This document shows positions 28,101-35,948 of a DNA stretch of 64,000 nt, piece after piece. Within the stretch, counting starts at the first letter, position 1. Each line of letters begins with the position of its first letter. Position numbers and translations under genes: made by a program. Source of the DNA: G965261775 sp965261775 (GTDB lineage Bacteria > Pseudomonadota > Gammaproteobacteria > Eutrophobiales > Eutrophobiaceae); the NCBI GenBank assembly GCA_965261775.1, contig OZ253477.1, positions 620,001 through 684,000 on the forward strand. Direction: 5' to 3'. Below the pieces are notes generated by a model that saw only the letters and a list, made by a program, of their open reading frames with translations, did no database searches and had not been told where the DNA came from.

Positions 28101-29495
28101 GACCCGCAAAACGCCCTGTTGGGTTCGCTGAAAGATGAATACCAGTCCGAGGCCAACATCCTTGAGTTGACAAGACTATTCAAGTCATCCACATCAATTT
28201 TCTCCACAGACATACGATTGAAAGTCAGCCAGATCGAAAACGCCAATCCGGCACGGTACGCTTCGTTTAGCAAGACATCGGCCGAGATTCTTGCCGAACG
28301 TATTAAAACACTCAGTGATACTGACGAGAGCGCGGCGGCAGGATTTTCCCGAAGTGCCGTGCAACTCTTCCCCACCAATGCCATACTGGTTGATTTAAAA
28401 AACCAGTTACAGCTCAAACCTTGGGATGGGCTCGCTGAAGCAAATGCCGCCATTACCGCCGGGAAATTGACAAAAGCCATAGAATTGCAACAGAACGCAA
28501 GAGAAAAATTTGCTACTCATCCTGACTTTATAACATTCTCAAACATACTGAAAACAAAAACTAACGAAGCGAGTGACGTCTACAACATCTATCTTCAGGA
28601 CAAGGAAGTGGCAGGTGAAGATTACATTGCGCTAAGAACAACCAAAAATATTCTGACCCGGGCTCAGGCGCTGTGGACAGACAATCCGGATTACAGAAAA
28701 GCCGAAGTTGAACTGGATCAGTTAATCACCGCACTAAAGCCGGTTCCCAAACCGAAAATAAGAAAAACAGAGATATCACTTGATGAGATACTCGCCACCG
28801 CGGGTACTGGCAAAAACACGATAACCGTCGCCGCTCCCTGGAAACCCATTAGAAGTGAAGCAGAATGTACGCCTCGTCTGGCTAGTTATGGTAAAAGAGC
28901 GAAGGCAGTTTGTTATGACATGGTCCATACAGCAGCGCGTGGTCCCTTGATGGTGGTCGTGCCAAATGGCGGGGAATTTGAACAACCGTTTGCAATAAGC
29001 AAATATGAGATATCCATCAGTGATTGGGGTAAGTATTGTATATTGAGTGGCACTTGCCAACCCATCAAGGACAAGGAAAGAAAAAATGAACCCTTGACGG
29101 GAATCACACTGAAACGGGCACAGGATTATGCCGCCTGGTTAAGTGAACGCACTGGTAAAATTTACCGAATACCAACCGCGTCCGAGTGGACATATGCGGC
29201 CAATGCTGGCGGCAAACAGCCAAGCAAGGATTTTAATTGTCGCGTGTCCATTGGCGATAAACTGATAAAGGGGACAGGCACCGTCAGCGTCAGATCGGGA
29301 CGATCCAATGGGTGGGGATTAAAGAATTACGTTGGGAATGTGCAGGAATGGGTAGTTGATGGCGATGTGGTAACCGCTCACGGCGGCGCATTCACTGATG
29401 CGCACTCAAAATGCGATGTTTCCTTGAAACGCGATCACAACGGGGAATCCGATGATATAACTGGCTTCCGCTTAATACGCAAAGATGTTGGATAA
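25143..29495 (+). CDS. Transmembrane Ser/Thr kinase with C-terminal formylglycine-generating-enzyme-like domain
   Basis: 1450 residues from a TTG start; GGGGAA at 25130 with a 7-base spacer supports it. Order: short helical domain (1-70), charged linker with three AKTIDPS-type repeats (139-162), kinase domain (about 187-455), transmembrane helix (about 468-488), long helical periplasmic region (about 490-1240), and an FGE/SUMF1-like domain (about 1260-1449). Kinase motifs are GVGGMGKVY (197-205), Lys225 (VAIK), HSDFKPGN (324-331; Asp326) and DFG (344-346). The usual HRD arginine is Ser, so activation-loop control may differ. The FGE-like part has ISKYEISISDWGKYC, RIPTASEWTYAANAG, NVQEWV and GFRLIR; whether it is catalytic or ligand-binding is unknown. 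Architecture resembles PpkA of type VI systems. Confidence 0.9.
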   Translation: MANFETALKALAKGEIEFGALSNQIDDILKKSPQFANRMLIQLDAIYKKKKLDKKQYSDLRRQINQFRRGPFSETENVSDDGSSVTIPSKKSIDESKTRPPSIDNKKKQEKEEDSTVVAVTKTQSTSVSDTDIKTLSSAKTIDPSAAKTIDPSVAKTIDPNVSGQHGSLFSQSGDISHNYHEGSVIKQRFKLEKILGVGGMGKVYKALDLLKAEAKDKHPHVAIKLLNDDFKAHPEAFIALQREASRQQKLAHPNIATIYDFDRVGGPNTPVFITMELMEGMELKDYIRRNIRPAGGLPFQEAYKIISQLGSGLIYAHNLRLVHSDFKPGNAFLCNDGTVKTLDFGIARAVKNPVTGETEKTLFDAGKLGALTPAYASLEMLEGEEPDTRDDIYALGCVSYEILTGKHPFNKLPANKAQDNNLAPPYIKTLNKKQNRALKRSVAFYRADRSPTVAHFLEELEGKPTWHKNPFFIAATILFIIGMMLITPTLEYLHNKKLGDIIAEIATSEEQVIIAKLDEIRALQKTDQTMVTGAEGAKIAIQNYFSDKLTGFIGTGSDFYDFPSAGDTISEIAEFYPGSIFLQEQTERLSNVRKRIIGELTKEYVLALKDLSLIENVSPILKKISEIDPAHPLLDDPRPSNAYRLLAQQKFDSGEFNVALDLINSGRSTETGSQDPRLIDLETKIIRAQRIAQLESELGAFQTQLTTLADFQEWEAVIIELATLKPNSELIKSLSSTFKPIVQKELEAIIESGPRDSDIVNLKDRFGELMSGLQLNEQLTRIRLANLQGDKLKLYIIDLADNNIRNIKTALGDTQPDDPVWNANLLKDVRELAALAKEEETLLPRLEELRSQVVQLYIDIAYETLESDRYDAANDYVDTSELFSPDKMTLVDIRQAIADRQAESQLRNRVVANKNDFKIFTESNSITEALKLFNQLKADLPESDHYILFEAPQMLANSFARLAQSKAETKDYASAFSFVQKGLEIDPQNALLGSLKDEYQSEANILELTRLFKSSTSIFSTDIRLKVSQIENANPARYASFSKTSAEILAERIKTLSDTDESAAAGFSRSAVQLFPTNAILVDLKNQLQLKPWDGLAEANAAITAGKLTKAIELQQNAREKFATHPDFITFSNILKTKTNEASDVYNIYLQDKEVAGEDYIALRTTKNILTRAQALWTDNPDYRKAEVELDQLITALKPVPKPKIRKTEISLDEILATAGTGKNTITVAAPWKPIRSEAECTPRLASYGKRAKAVCYDMVHTAARGPLMVVVPNGGEFEQPFAISKYEISISDWGKYCILSGTCQPIKDKERKNEPLTGITLKRAQDYAAWLSERTGKIYRIPTASEWTYAANAGGKQPSKDFNCRVSIGDKLIKGTGTVSVRSGRSNGWGLKNYVGNVQEWVVDGDVVTAHGGAFTDAHSKCDVSLKRDHNGESDDITGFRLIRKDVG
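25557..25628 (+). repeat. Three 24-bp tandem repeats in kinase linker
   Basis: Three in-frame 24-base copies (GCTAAAACCATAGACCC core) encode AKTIDPSA, AKTIDPSV, AKTIDPNV just before the kinase domain. The first two are nearly identical in DNA, suggesting recent expansion. Each carries one Thr in an acidic/proline setting, a possible autophosphorylation site. Confidence 0.85.
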
Positions 29496-29516
29496 ATAAA
29501 CATATAAAATCATCCT

Positions 29517-30212
29517 ATGAGCAATAGAACGGCATTAGGCAAACTCGCCAAAAGCTACGCTCGCGGATTAATAGACAGAGATAAATATCTGAAGTCCAGA
29601 ACAGAATTAATCACTGGCATCATTTCCGGAGAAGTCCCGCTGGTGGATATTGACCATGAACCAATTCCCTCCCCGAAAAATGAAACTATCACTGAAATCA
29701 CCAAACCGAGTGCTCGAAAATCCCGATATTCTAGCGGGAAAATTTTTCGAGCAGTGATGCAAAAGCCAAATCTGCTCTTTATTGCCGCCATTACAATGGT
29801 ATTGCTCCTCTTGGCTATATTTCTTTACCCAAAATTTTCGGAAGATCCAATCCTGTCCAATAATCATGTTCCCTCTATTGAGAAATCACCCGACACCGGA
29901 GATAACACCCAAAAAACTGTCACCGCGCTGGCAGGCGGAACACTGCTAACAGAATTTCTAACCGAAAAAGACTGGAGCCACGACAGTCTGAACGGCTTTA
30001 TTGAGACCTGGTTAACCCTGAGTGAACGGGAAAGAGAGATGACGCTGAAAACAAAGCGAATGCAGAGTATGAATGATGCCATCTATGAACAATTTCTTGA
30101 AGAAAAGGCACTGGCAAATATTGATCGTGAAAAAGCCATTGAAAAACAATACAAATTGATCGAGTTCGCTCAGACTATCGGTATTAACGACGATCGGCTG
30201 CTAATGGAATAA
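29517..30212 (+). CDS. Bitopic membrane protein of unknown function, end of signalling operon
   Basis: 231 residues. The N-terminal 40 residues (KLAKSYARGLIDRDKYLKSR) resemble the short helical start of the upstream kinase and SHOCT-like oligomerisation motifs. One transmembrane helix (LFIAAITMVLLLLAIFLYP, about residues 82-100) is followed by a mainly helical C-terminal part rich in charged residues, presumably periplasmic. It begins 21 bases after the kinase stop and is almost certainly cotranscribed. No enzyme motif seen. By position and topology it may be an adaptor of the kinase. I do not recognise a named family. Confidence 0.7.
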   Translation: MSNRTALGKLAKSYARGLIDRDKYLKSRTELITGIISGEVPLVDIDHEPIPSPKNETITEITKPSARKSRYSSGKIFRAVMQKPNLLFIAAITMVLLLLAIFLYPKFSEDPILSNNHVPSIEKSPDTGDNTQKTVTALAGGTLLTEFLTEKDWSHDSLNGFIETWLTLSEREREMTLKTKRMQSMNDAIYEQFLEEKALANIDREKAIEKQYKLIEFAQTIGINDDRLLME

Positions 30213-30321
30213 TAGCGTTTTGGCAATCCTTGCGGGTTTATAATCCACTTGACCTCTCTGCTTTTTCCATAATAGGGATCCCTCGCCGGACGGATAAAAC
30301 AGCCGTTCGCCATATTCAAAG

Positions 30322-31035
30322 ATGACATCATCCTCACGAAATATTAATCCCGACGAAGTCGATAAATTTTCATCAAGAGCGGCAGAATGGTGGGATATGC
30401 AGGGCGCTTTCAGGATGTTGCACGCCATTAATCCGGCCAGACTGCGTTTTATCCAGCAAAACTGTCCGGTTGGCGGTCTACGCGTACTGGATATCGGTTG
30501 CGGCGGTGGCATCCTGAGCGAAGCGATGGCGAAACAGGGCGCTATTGTCACCGGACTTGATGTCAGTGATGAAAATATCACCATTGCCGCCGCGCATTCC
30601 GCGGCAGAAAAACTGGAGATCACCTATATCAACAGTAGTGCCGAAGACTATGCGGTCAATCACCATCATCAATTCAACCTGATCACCTGCATGGAATTAC
30701 TGGAACATGTCCCCGACCCGGCGTCAATCATTCGCGCCTGTGCCGATATGGTCAAACCTCAGGGTCATGTCATTCTGTCAACTATCAACCGCACTCTCAA
30801 AGCCTATCTTCTTGGCGTACTGGTCGGAGAATACCTGACAGGATTATTACCCAGAGGGACACATCGTTATGAAAACTTTATCCGTCCTTCCGAATTGGTT
30901 AACTGCTGCCGGGCACATGGACTGAAGCCGAATAAACTCAACGGCCTGAGCGTCAATCCACTGATACGGCGATACGCCCCCACCCAAAACCCGGATATCA
31001 ATTATCTGCTGGACTGCATTCGCACCAATGATTAA
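30322..31035 (+). CDS. ubiG: Ubiquinone biosynthesis O-methyltransferase UbiG
   Basis: 237 residues, typical for UbiG, which performs both O-methylations of ubiquinone synthesis with S-adenosylmethionine. Diagnostic are NINPDEVDKFSSRAAEWWD near the N-terminus, motif I VLDIGCGGGILSEAMA (about 57-72), GLDVSDENI, LITCMELLEHVPDP (about 118-131), and the lipid-binding insertion GEYLTGLLPRGTHRYENFIRPSEL. A TATAAT at 30239 in the 109-base gap could be a -10, but no matching -35 is seen. Overlaps gph by 8 bases, the widespread ubiG-gph arrangement. Confidence 0.95.
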   Translation: MTSSSRNINPDEVDKFSSRAAEWWDMQGAFRMLHAINPARLRFIQQNCPVGGLRVLDIGCGGGILSEAMAKQGAIVTGLDVSDENITIAAAHSAAEKLEITYINSSAEDYAVNHHHQFNLITCMELLEHVPDPASIIRACADMVKPQGHVILSTINRTLKAYLLGVLVGEYLTGLLPRGTHRYENFIRPSELVNCCRAHGLKPNKLNGLSVNPLIRRYAPTQNPDINYLLDCIRTND

Positions 31036-31690
31036 CACCATCCTGTTTGATCTGGACGGCACGCTGGCCGATACCGCGGCCGATCTGGGCAACGCGCTGA
31101 ACGCTATTCGCGCTGAACAGAATCTGCCCCCGATTACGCATGACATCATCAGACCCACCGTATCAGCGGGGAGTGAAGCCATGATTAAACTGGCATTCGG
31201 CTTGCAAAAAGGCGATGCCGGTTTCGCGGAAATTCGCGCAGAGTTTCTTGAACGCTACCTCAAAAACATTGCACAGGAGACGCGATTATTCGACGGAATC
31301 GCGGAGGTAATCAACACCATTGAAACCGAAAACAAAACCTGGGGCATTGTCACCAATAAATCCACCCGTCTTACCGAACCCCTGCTGCAAAAACTGGCGC
31401 TGGACCACCGCGTCAACTGTGTGGTCTGCGGCGACACACTCACACGACGCAAGCCCCATCCGGCGCCGATACTCCATGCCTGCAGGCTGACAAATTCCTC
31501 GCCAGAGTCAACAGTGTATATCGGGGACACGCAACGGGATATTGAAGCTGGGCACCGCGCCGGGGCAAAAACGCTCGTTGCACTGTATGGTTACATTGAC
31601 AAAAACGAAGACCCTGGCAGTTGGCCGGCGGATGGCATGGTCGCCTCCCCCGGGGAGATAAGCGACAAACTCCTTGCGATAGACAATTGA
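31028..31690 (+). CDS. gph: Phosphoglycolate phosphatase (HAD family)
   Basis: 220 residues, usual for Gph. HAD motifs: I ILFDLDGTLADT (residues 5-16; nucleophile Asp9, acid/base Asp11), II IVTNKST (about 109-115), III Lys in RRKPHPAPI (about 141-149), and IV VYIGDTQRDIEAG (about 162-174). It hydrolyses 2-phosphoglycolate, including that arising from DNA repair. It overlaps ubiG by 8 bases, suggesting translational coupling. It marks the last housekeeping gene before the accessory region that follows. An alternative HAD substrate cannot be excluded. Confidence 0.92.
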   Translation: MINTILFDLDGTLADTAADLGNALNAIRAEQNLPPITHDIIRPTVSAGSEAMIKLAFGLQKGDAGFAEIRAEFLERYLKNIAQETRLFDGIAEVINTIETENKTWGIVTNKSTRLTEPLLQKLALDHRVNCVVCGDTLTRRKPHPAPILHACRLTNSSPESTVYIGDTQRDIEAGHRAGAKTLVALYGYIDKNEDPGSWPADGMVASPGEISDKLLAIDN

Positions 31691-31711
31691 GAATAGACAA
31701 CGAATCGGGCA

Positions 31712-31857
31712 AGGGTATCACTTACATTATTCATTAGCCTTAGGGAAAATATCGCTCTGGTTGGATCCCTTGACTGGATGGAAAGAATCGTCACTGCCGC
31801 AAAAATGGCCGGTGCCCATGACTTTATTGTTGAACTGCCCGAGGGGCTACGACACAC
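31712..31857 (+). pseudogene. Fossil fragment of a type I secretion ABC transporter ATPase
   Basis: Translation in the frame of the ATG at 31778, read back upstream, gives FISLRENIAL (about 31730-31759), then a stretch ending AAKMAGAHDFIVELPEGL (about 31796-31849). This matches the region between the Q-loop and signature motif of HlyB-like exporters (typical: SIRENIALADPG...AAKLAGAHDFI.ELPEGYD). Nothing of the Walker A half or of the rest of the domain is present: upstream is the end of gph, and downstream sequence turns into the signal peptide of the next small gene. It is therefore a remnant of about 40 codons. The RTX protein encoded 6 kb downstream would be a natural cargo of such an exporter. 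Confidence 0.75.
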
Positions 31858-31861
31858 TATT

Positions 31862-32266
31862 ATGAAAGCAAAAATCCTGGTTTTTTTATTTTTAGCGATT
31901 ATTTCCTGCCAATCAAGCGCTGGCTCTTTGACTACACACAAAGATTTTCTTAAATTGTTGTCGCCAAAAATACATAGTGCCTTTATTCGGCATGGGGTTT
32001 GTGCGGATAGTGCAGACAGTAATGATTGCCAAGAGTTGTATTTTTTTGAGACGGGGACAGAGACGCTTTATCTGTCGTTCTACTCCGTGAAAGATTTTAA
32101 GGTAATTCAAGATGTTATCAATAATATTCTCTCCGTTTACGAGGAGAATAATTCATCGCCTTCGATCGAGCTTTCTATTTACAAGGCAGACCATTCTGAG
32201 GGACTTAAAAGAATTTTTAACAGGGATCGACCGATTCTGACAATGTTAATTGAGGAGAAAATATAA
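31862..32266 (+). CDS. Small predicted lipoprotein or secreted protein
   Basis: 134 residues starting at the ATG at 31862; a longer open frame from 31778 only adds transporter-fossil codons in front of the signal peptide. The signal sequence KILVFLFLAIISCQSSAG has a possible lipobox IISC (Cys20) or a signal peptidase I site near SSAG. The mature part has three further cysteines (HGVCADSADSNDC and the lipobox Cys aside) and no recognised domain. Its stop TAA overlaps the ATG of a short frame (TAATG). Position before a truncated frame resembling an effector start parallels the lipoprotein-RTX order seen downstream. Function unknown. Confidence 0.6.
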   Translation: MKAKILVFLFLAIISCQSSAGSLTTHKDFLKLLSPKIHSAFIRHGVCADSADSNDCQELYFFETGTETLYLSFYSVKDFKVIQDVINNILSVYEENNSSPSIELSIYKADHSEGLKRIFNRDRPILTMLIEEKI

Positions 32267-32349
32267 TGGCAAATGTGGAAATTAGAATTGATGTGGGTGG
32301 TGATGATGGCATTCCTCATACGTTACGTCATATCCCCGGTATTGGGTAA
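32266..32349 (+). pseudogene. 27-codon frame, probable remnant of an effector N-terminus
   Basis: Starts with ATG overlapping the preceding stop (TAATG). It encodes MANVEIRIDVGGDDG and stops after 27 codons. A short beta-strand-like start of this kind (compare [12 protein letters not shown] of the RTX protein at 37796) directly following a lipoprotein gene suggests the beginning of a lost RTX-type gene. The assignment is weak. From 32350 to about 32545 nothing is recognised. Confidence 0.3.
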
Positions 32350-32545
32350 AAGTAACGAGGGCTTGTTGAATTGATATGAACACCAGATGTTGGTCACAAC
32401 GATGGAAAAACGGCAAGGAAAATGTCAGCAGTTTTTGAATCTTCATATTATAAATTGATGTGTTGTCGGGAAATTGGTCGTGATGATTAAAAGCATTCCA
32501 GTATTTTTTTACAAAATCGCCTGGCCATAGCCTATACTGATAATA

Positions 32546-32996
32546 GCGGTGATTAATATCAGGGATATTGATGGGGATTTTTCCGGGTTTGAGTCGGCGT
32601 TTTTTGTCTCGGGACACCCTGACATGTGGAAAGAGGAATATGAATATAGCGCAAAAGGCCCATAAAAAATTGGTTGACAAAAGGTATGCCGAGGATTCGG
32701 AGTGCTTTCGGGAAGCGTTTCGTGAATCGATTTATAAGCGGGTGGTGGTTAAGGGCATGTGGCCTGCCGAGGCGTTCCTTGCCGGTGGCGGCGGCATCTA
32801 TAGAGTAAAGGCTGATCCGAAGAAGTGGGAAAGAGGAGCTAACCCGATGCGCGTAATGAGGGCGCAATGCACTGACCCCGATGACAGCGAAATAGAGATA
32901 GATTTCCGAAACCCCTCCCAGTTTTCAGGCGGGGTCGTCAGGAAATTTACGGTTCGATTTGAACATGGTGTCGTAACGGAAATCAAGGCGGGTTGA
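32546..32996 (+). pseudogene. Truncated, frameshifted copy of the lipoprotein family
   Basis: From about 32546 the sequence matches the middle of the lipoproteins encoded downstream (NIRDIDGDFSGFESAFFV). A 5-base deletion relative to the copy at 33102 (after CCCT near 32620) shifts the frame. From 32641 the other frame carries the whole C-terminal domain: KLVDKRYAEDSECFREAF, YKRVVVKGMWPAEA, VKADPKKW, AQCTDPDDSEIEIDF, KFTVRFEHGVVTEI. The signal peptide and most of the N-terminal domain are missing. A 142-codon open frame from 32568 covers the C-terminal part, but its first residues are out of frame with the family. Confidence 0.85.
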
Positions 32997-33101
32997 CCTG
33001 CCCATTATTGTGGACAATTATTGTTCCTGAGAACTAATGAAATTCATCCATGATGACGACGTCGTTGGTTTCAAGGTGATTCAAGTCCGTTGGAGTAGGT
33101 T

Positions 33102-33998
33102 ATGAATATTGAAAAAATTCATTTGCAGTTTGTACTGCATCTAAAGGTCTGGGTTTTCGTGATCTGTTTTCTGTCGGTCTCGGCCTGTTCTGTCAGCGCA
33201 CCACGTTACTCGAAACAATTCAAGTTTGACCCGGGGGAAAAACGTTTAGACATTGATGTAAAGAAACATTGTCCATACTATGTGGGCGTGTCGTTCATGT
33301 CTAAAGCCAAAGACGGAGATCAGGCTATTAATAAACTTTTTGGTACTCTCGGGAATATAAATATGCCGGCCACGGTTGATATTGCTCTGCTCAACGAGCA
33401 CGGGAAACGTTTATTTTCAAGAGTAGACTTTGGTGGTGTTGTATCAAGGTATGGATATGGCCCAAATCCGCTGAGGCTTATCGCGGGCGATGTCTCCCTG
33501 GAGCCAGGAAAATATACCGCGATGATTAATATCAGGGGTATTGATGGGGATTTTTCCGGGTTTGAGTCGGCGTTTTTTGTCACAGGAGACCCCAAAGCGA
33601 CATGTGGAAAGGGGAACAGGCGTGTAGTGCAAGAGGAGCATAAAAAAAAGGTTGACAAAAGGTATGCCGAGGATTCGGTGTGCTTGCGAGAAGCGTTTCG
33701 TGAATCGATTTATAAGCGGGTGGTGGTTAAGGGCATGTGGCCTGCCGAGGCGCGCCTTGCCGGTGGTCTTGGCGTTTCCAGAGTAAAGGCTGATCCGAAG
33801 AAATGGAAGAAAGGGACTCACCGAACGTTCGTAATGAAGGCGCAATGCACTGACCCTGATGACAGCATAATAGAGATAGATTTCCAAAACGCCTTCCAGT
33901 TCTCAGGCGGGGTCGTCAGGCAATTTACGGCCCGATTTGAAAAGGGTGTCGTAACGGAAATCAAGGAAGGCTGGCATTCAAACTATACTGAATGGTAA
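33102..33998 (+). CDS. Two-domain lipoprotein, family copy 1
   Basis: 298 residues with a lipoprotein signal peptide (VWVFVICFLSVSACS; lipobox VSAC, Cys near residue 29). The N-terminal domain (about 30-165) has the pattern of DUF5625-type lipoproteins: F.FDPGEKRLDIDV, YYVGVSFMSK, NMPATVDIALLNEHGKRLFSRVDFG, SLEPGKYTAMINIRGID. The C-terminal domain (about 180-290) has YKRVVVKGMWPAEARLAG and ends in FTARFEKGVVTEI, reminiscent of small BamE/SmpA-like folds; this is inference. A GGAG ribosome site lies 7 bases before the ATG. It is nearly identical to the copy at 36074, indicating recent duplication or conversion. Located upstream of a large RTX protein; an immunity or envelope partner role is plausible but unproven. 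Confidence 0.75.
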   Translation: MNIEKIHLQFVLHLKVWVFVICFLSVSACSVSAPRYSKQFKFDPGEKRLDIDVKKHCPYYVGVSFMSKAKDGDQAINKLFGTLGNINMPATVDIALLNEHGKRLFSRVDFGGVVSRYGYGPNPLRLIAGDVSLEPGKYTAMINIRGIDGDFSGFESAFFVTGDPKATCGKGNRRVVQEEHKKKVDKRYAEDSVCLREAFRESIYKRVVVKGMWPAEARLAGGLGVSRVKADPKKWKKGTHRTFVMKAQCTDPDDSIIEIDFQNAFQFSGGVVRQFTARFEKGVVTEIKEGWHSNYTEW

Positions 33999-34143
33999 AC
34001 CATATTGAATGGTTGAGTAACGGAAACTAGGGCAGGTTGACATGCCAGCTATTGTGGACAATCAGGGTTCCCGTGACCAACGGAAATTCGCCGTGACGGC
34101 GTCGTCGCTGGTTTCAAGGTGATTCAAGCCCGTTGGGTGGGTT

Positions 34144-34722
34144 ATGGATATTGAAAAACTGCATTTGCGATTTGTACTGCGTCCGGGCGTCTGGCTTTTA
34201 GTGATCTGTTGCCTGTCGGTCGCCGCCTGTAGCCCGCCAAGTTACACGAAACCATTCGTGTTTGAGCAGGGACTGAAGCGTTTGGAGATTATTGAGGTGG
34301 ACCACCCTTGTACATACGAAGTAGGCATTTTGTTCTTTTCCAGGGCTGAAGATAGAACGGGAGATAGGGCCATTGGAGACGAGGCTATTAGAAAATTTTT
34401 TGGTACTCCCAGGAATATAAATATGCCGGCCACGGTTGATATTTATTTACTGGATGAACACGGGAGACATTTTCTTTCAATAGCAGACTTTGGGGGCGCT
34501 GTGCCAAGGTGGTATTATGGTCCAAATCCGCTCAGGCTTATTGCTGGCTGGGTCTCTTTAGACCCAGGAAAATATATCGCGATGATTAATATCAAGGATA
34601 TTGATGGGGATTTTTCCGGGTTTAGGACAGAGTTTTTTGTCTCAGAACACCCTAAAGGGACATGTGGAAGGGAAAAGTCGTCTGCAATTTTAATTTTCAT
34701 TGGGAAAATGTTTGGAGCATAG
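34144..34722 (+). CDS. Lipoprotein, family copy 2 (N-terminal domain only)
   Basis: 192 residues. Signal peptide with lipobox VAAC (LLVICCLSVAACS), then the family N-terminal domain (FVFEQGLKRLEI, NMPATVDIYLLDEHGRHFLS, SLDPGKYIAMINIKDIDGDFSGF). It stops after CGREKSSAILIFIGKMFGA, where two-domain copies continue. Downstream, 34749-34805 still carries scraps of the C-terminal domain (an IYKRV-like stretch, then RKFTV.FENGVV in broken frames). The second domain was therefore lost by an internal deletion. More divergent from copies 1 and 4 than they are from each other. Confidence 0.72.
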   Translation: MDIEKLHLRFVLRPGVWLLVICCLSVAACSPPSYTKPFVFEQGLKRLEIIEVDHPCTYEVGILFFSRAEDRTGDRAIGDEAIRKFFGTPRNINMPATVDIYLLDEHGRHFLSIADFGGAVPRWYYGPNPLRLIAGWVSLDPGKYIAMINIKDIDGDFSGFRTEFFVSEHPKGTCGREKSSAILIFIGKMFGA

Positions 34723-34934
34723 TTAATAATTGTGGGACAGCAACTGGTTATAAGCGGGTCCGGGAAATTTACGGTTTGATTTGAAAATGGTGTCGTAATA
34801 GCTGAGTAACAGAAATTAAGGCGGGTTGATATGCCTATTATTGTGGACAATTATTGTTCCTGAGAACTAATGAAATTCATCCGTGATGACGACGTCGTTG
34901 GTTTTAATGTGATTCAAGTCCGTTGGAGTAGGTT

Positions 34935-35948
34935 ATGGATATTGAAAAAATTCATTTGCAGTTTGTACTGCATCTAAAAGTCTGGGTTTTCGTGATCTGT
35001 TTTCTGTCGGTCTCGGCCTGTTCTATTGGCACGCCACGTTACACGAAACCATTCGTGTTTGAGCAGGGACTGAAGCGTTTGGAGATTGATGTTGACCAAC
35101 AAGATTGTGGGTACGCGGTAGGAATTTCGTTCACTTCTAAAGCTGAAGGTAAAGACGGAGGTCAGGCTATTAGAAAATTTTTTGGTACTCCTACTAGAGG
35201 TATAAATATGCCGGCCACGGTTGATATTTCTTTACTTGATGAACACGGGAAACGTGTTTTTTCAAGAGTAGACTTCGGTGGTGTTGGATTAAGTTGGTAT
35301 TATGGTGCAAATCCACTTAAGTTTATTGCTAACCGGGGCTCTTTAGACCCAGGAAAATATATCGCGATGATTAATATCAAGGATATTGATGGGGATTTTT
35401 CCGGGTTTGAGTCGGCGTTTTTTATCTTAGGAGACCCTAAAACGACATGTAGAGAGGCTAACCTTTGGACTAGATGGACTGGACTTTTAGATTTATTGTG
35501 GGACAGCAACTGGAGCTTACCATCAAAAAACGTTAAAAAAAGCCCGAATAATGTGGAAAGGAATATGAGTGTGGCGCAAACCGGAGGCCATTTCCGATAT
35601 CGTCAGATATTTTATAAGGATCATAACAAATTGGTTGACAAAAGGTATGCTGAGGATTCAGAGTGCTTTCGGGAAGAGTTTCGTGAATCGATTTATAAGC
35701 GGGTGGTGGTTAAGGGCATGTGGCCTGCCGAGGCGTTCCTTGCCGGTGGCGGCGGCATTTATAGAGTAAAGGCTGATCCGAAGAAATGGGAAAAGAGGGC
35801 TTACCCAAGGCTCGTAATGAAGGCGCAATGCACTGACCCTGATGACAGCGAAATAGAGATAGATTTCCGAAACTCCTCCCAATATTCAGGCGGGGTCGTC
35901 AGGAAATTTACGGTTCGATTTGAAAATGGTGTTGTAATAGCTGAGTAA
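34935..35948 (+). CDS. Two-domain lipoprotein, family copy 3
   Basis: 337 residues, the longest copy. Signal peptide with lipobox VSAC; the N-terminal domain resembles copies 2 and 5 (FVFEQGLKRLEIDVDQQDCGY), and the C-terminal domain resembles the pseudogene at 32546 (KLVDKRYAEDSECFREEF, AFLAGGGGIYRVKADPKKW). Between the domains is a linker of about 55 residues (LWTRWTGLLDLLWDSNWSLP...). Its LLWDSNW stretch also ends copy 5. The mosaic pattern suggests recombination among copies. GGAG precedes the ATG by 7 bases. Confidence 0.74.
   Translation: MDIEKIHLQFVLHLKVWVFVICFLSVSACSIGTPRYTKPFVFEQGLKRLEIDVDQQDCGYAVGISFTSKAEGKDGGQAIRKFFGTPTRGINMPATVDISLLDEHGKRVFSRVDFGGVGLSWYYGANPLKFIANRGSLDPGKYIAMINIKDIDGDFSGFESAFFILGDPKTTCREANLWTRWTGLLDLLWDSNWSLPSKNVKKSPNNVERNMSVAQTGGHFRYRQIFYKDHNKLVDKRYAEDSECFREEFRESIYKRVVVKGMWPAEAFLAGGGGIYRVKADPKKWEKRAYPRLVMKAQCTDPDDSEIEIDFRNSSQYSGGVVRKFTVRFENGVVIAE

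Noticed and set aside
23399..30212. Type VI secretion cluster suggested by the kinase/phosphatase/FHA set
   Set aside because: No Tss sheath, baseplate, ClpV, Hcp or VgrG gene anywhere in the window.
31778..32266. 162-residue reading of the small lipoprotein gene
   Set aside because: The first 28 residues are transporter-fossil codons placed in front of a normal signal peptide; the ATG at 31862 is the sensible start.
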